Shown: in pieces, positions 63,432-64,000 of the stretch
Layout: each line of letters opens with the position of its first letter
Numbering within the stretch: the stretch's first letter is position 1
NCBI GenBank assembly: GCA_016715425.1
Contig: JADKAC010000005.1
Coordinates: 248,001-312,000, forward strand
Source of the DNA: Bacteroidota bacterium
GTDB lineage: Bacteria; Bacteroidota; Bacteroidia; Chitinophagales; BACL12
DNA length: 64,000 nucleotides
Direction of reading: 5' to 3'
Notes under the pieces: generated by a model
What the model was told of the DNA's origin: nothing
Database searches by the model: none
What the model saw: only the letters and a program-made list of their open reading frames with translations
Translations under genes and position numbers: made by a program

Positions 63432-63875
63432 ATGGCAAAGGAAATTATTAACTATGTAAAATTACAGGTGAAAGGCGGACAGGCTAACCCTGCACCACCA
63501 ATCGGACCTGCACTTGGTTCCAAGGGTATTAACATTATGGAATTCTGTAAGCAGTTTAATGCCAGGACACAAGAAAAGCAAGGGAAAATATTACCGGTTT
63601 TGATAACCGTATATAAGGATAAATCTTTTGATTTTATCATTAAAACCCCACCTGCAACTGTTCTGATTTTGGAAGCTGCAAAAAAACAAAAAGGCTCGGC
63701 AGAACCTAATCGCAATAAAGTTGGGAATGTTACTTGGGATCAGGTAAAACTAATAGCAGAAGAAAAAATGCCCGACTTGAATTGCTTTAATGTGGAGAGT
63801 GCCATGAAAATGGTTGCCGGCACAGCAAGAAGTATGGGCATAAATGTAACAGGCGATGCGCCCTGGAATAATTAA
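63432..63875 (+). CDS. rplK: 50S ribosomal protein L11
   Basis: The 147-residue protein matches L11: VKGGQANPAPPIGPALGSKGINIMEFCKQFNARTQ with the proline pair of the thiostrepton-site region and the C-terminal RNA-binding domain ending ARSMGINVTGDAPW. It organises the GTPase-associated centre. The start is one base after the nusG stop. Confidence 0.98.
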   Translation: MAKEIINYVKLQVKGGQANPAPPIGPALGSKGINIMEFCKQFNARTQEKQGKILPVLITVYKDKSFDFIIKTPPATVLILEAAKKQKGSAEPNRNKVGNVTWDQVKLIAEEKMPDLNCFNVESAMKMVAGTARSMGINVTGDAPWNN

Positions 63876-63903
63876 TAAATAGATCACTTAAATAATAGCA
63901 AAA

Positions 63904-64000
63904 GTGAAAATTACAAAGAATAGAAAAAAAACCGACGGAAAATTGGAGCCAGGAAAGATGTATACCATTCAGGAAGCATCTGCACTTGTAAAACAAGTTA
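63904..64000 (+). CDS. rplA: 50S ribosomal protein L1 (3' partial)
   Basis: The frame starts at GTG 63904 and reads VKITKNRKKTDGKLEPGKMYTIQEASALVKQV before the window ends. This fits the L1 N-terminus in order and spacing after L11. L1 also controls translation of the L11-L1 mRNA in other bacteria. Only 32 codons are visible. Confidence 0.9.
   Translation, partial: MKITKNRKKTDGKLEPGKMYTIQEASALVKQV

Overview
The window is AT-rich chromosomal DNA from a member of the Bacteroidota. I cannot place it below phylum from sequence alone. The evidence is: at least ten ORFs ending in Por/type IX secretion (T9SS) C-terminal sorting domains with YPNP or IYPxP motifs; a thioredoxin with a DUF4369-like N-terminus; BatA and DUF4199 proteins; SprB-type and delta-60 repeats; PorT-like barrels; few clear Shine-Dalgarno sequences; and TTTG-N19/22-TAnnTTT(G/A) promoter-like pairs. 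No phage, insertion sequence, CRISPR array or rRNA was seen.

Layout. 1-4352: end of a TlpA-like thioredoxin, an M1 aminopeptidase split by a one-base frameshift, an orphan T9SS tail and a secreted protein. 4784-14423: a delta-60/FnIII secreted protein, RNase Z with a STAS partner, ClpC, a lipoprotein, FabI and an isolated cytochrome oxidase subunit III. 14774-20898: tRNA-Pro, then a compact run BatA - dihydroorotase-like protein without its metal ligands - DUF4199 - GT2 - GT4 (the last frameshifted). 21014-26621: a minus-strand operon of three T9SS cargo proteins with single-base gaps. 26919-31462: two APC permeases around isocitrate dehydrogenase. 32252-36114: coiled-coil lipoprotein, RuvB, PorT-like barrel, a 90-aa protein and a metallo-hydrolase. 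36246-47949: large secreted proteins, a frameshifted clan GH-A-like glycosidase and two tandem M36-like metalloproteases. 48060-54253: a barrel protein and a complete RND efflux operon (adaptor, pump, TolC). 54483-60721: an NSS transporter with a 47-aa MetS-like subunit, a membrane-anchored four-HhH protein, Apt, acyl-CoA dehydrogenase, S21, a tyrosine recombinase and HPF. 60831-64000: the conserved tRNA-Thr/Tyr/Gly/Thr - tuf - tRNA-Trp - secE - nusG - rplK - rplA cluster, cut by the window end.

The housekeeping blocks are ordinary and intact. The accessory blocks are dominated by cell-surface and secreted T9SS cargo, and they hold two patterns worth attention. First, four accessory genes each appear to miss exactly one base. 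Second, the gaps are filled with several families of dispersed repeats (TTCACTATTCAC arrays, TTGACAATTGACAG blocks, an 89-bp hairpin element with two identical copies plus an inverted one, and large imperfect palindromes), often directly at the 3' ends of T9SS genes. The best candidates for unusual biology are the ligand-less dihydroorotase in its envelope cluster, the three-gene T9SS operon whose first gene lacks a clear start next to an 8-bp tandem repeat, and the orphan sorting domain.
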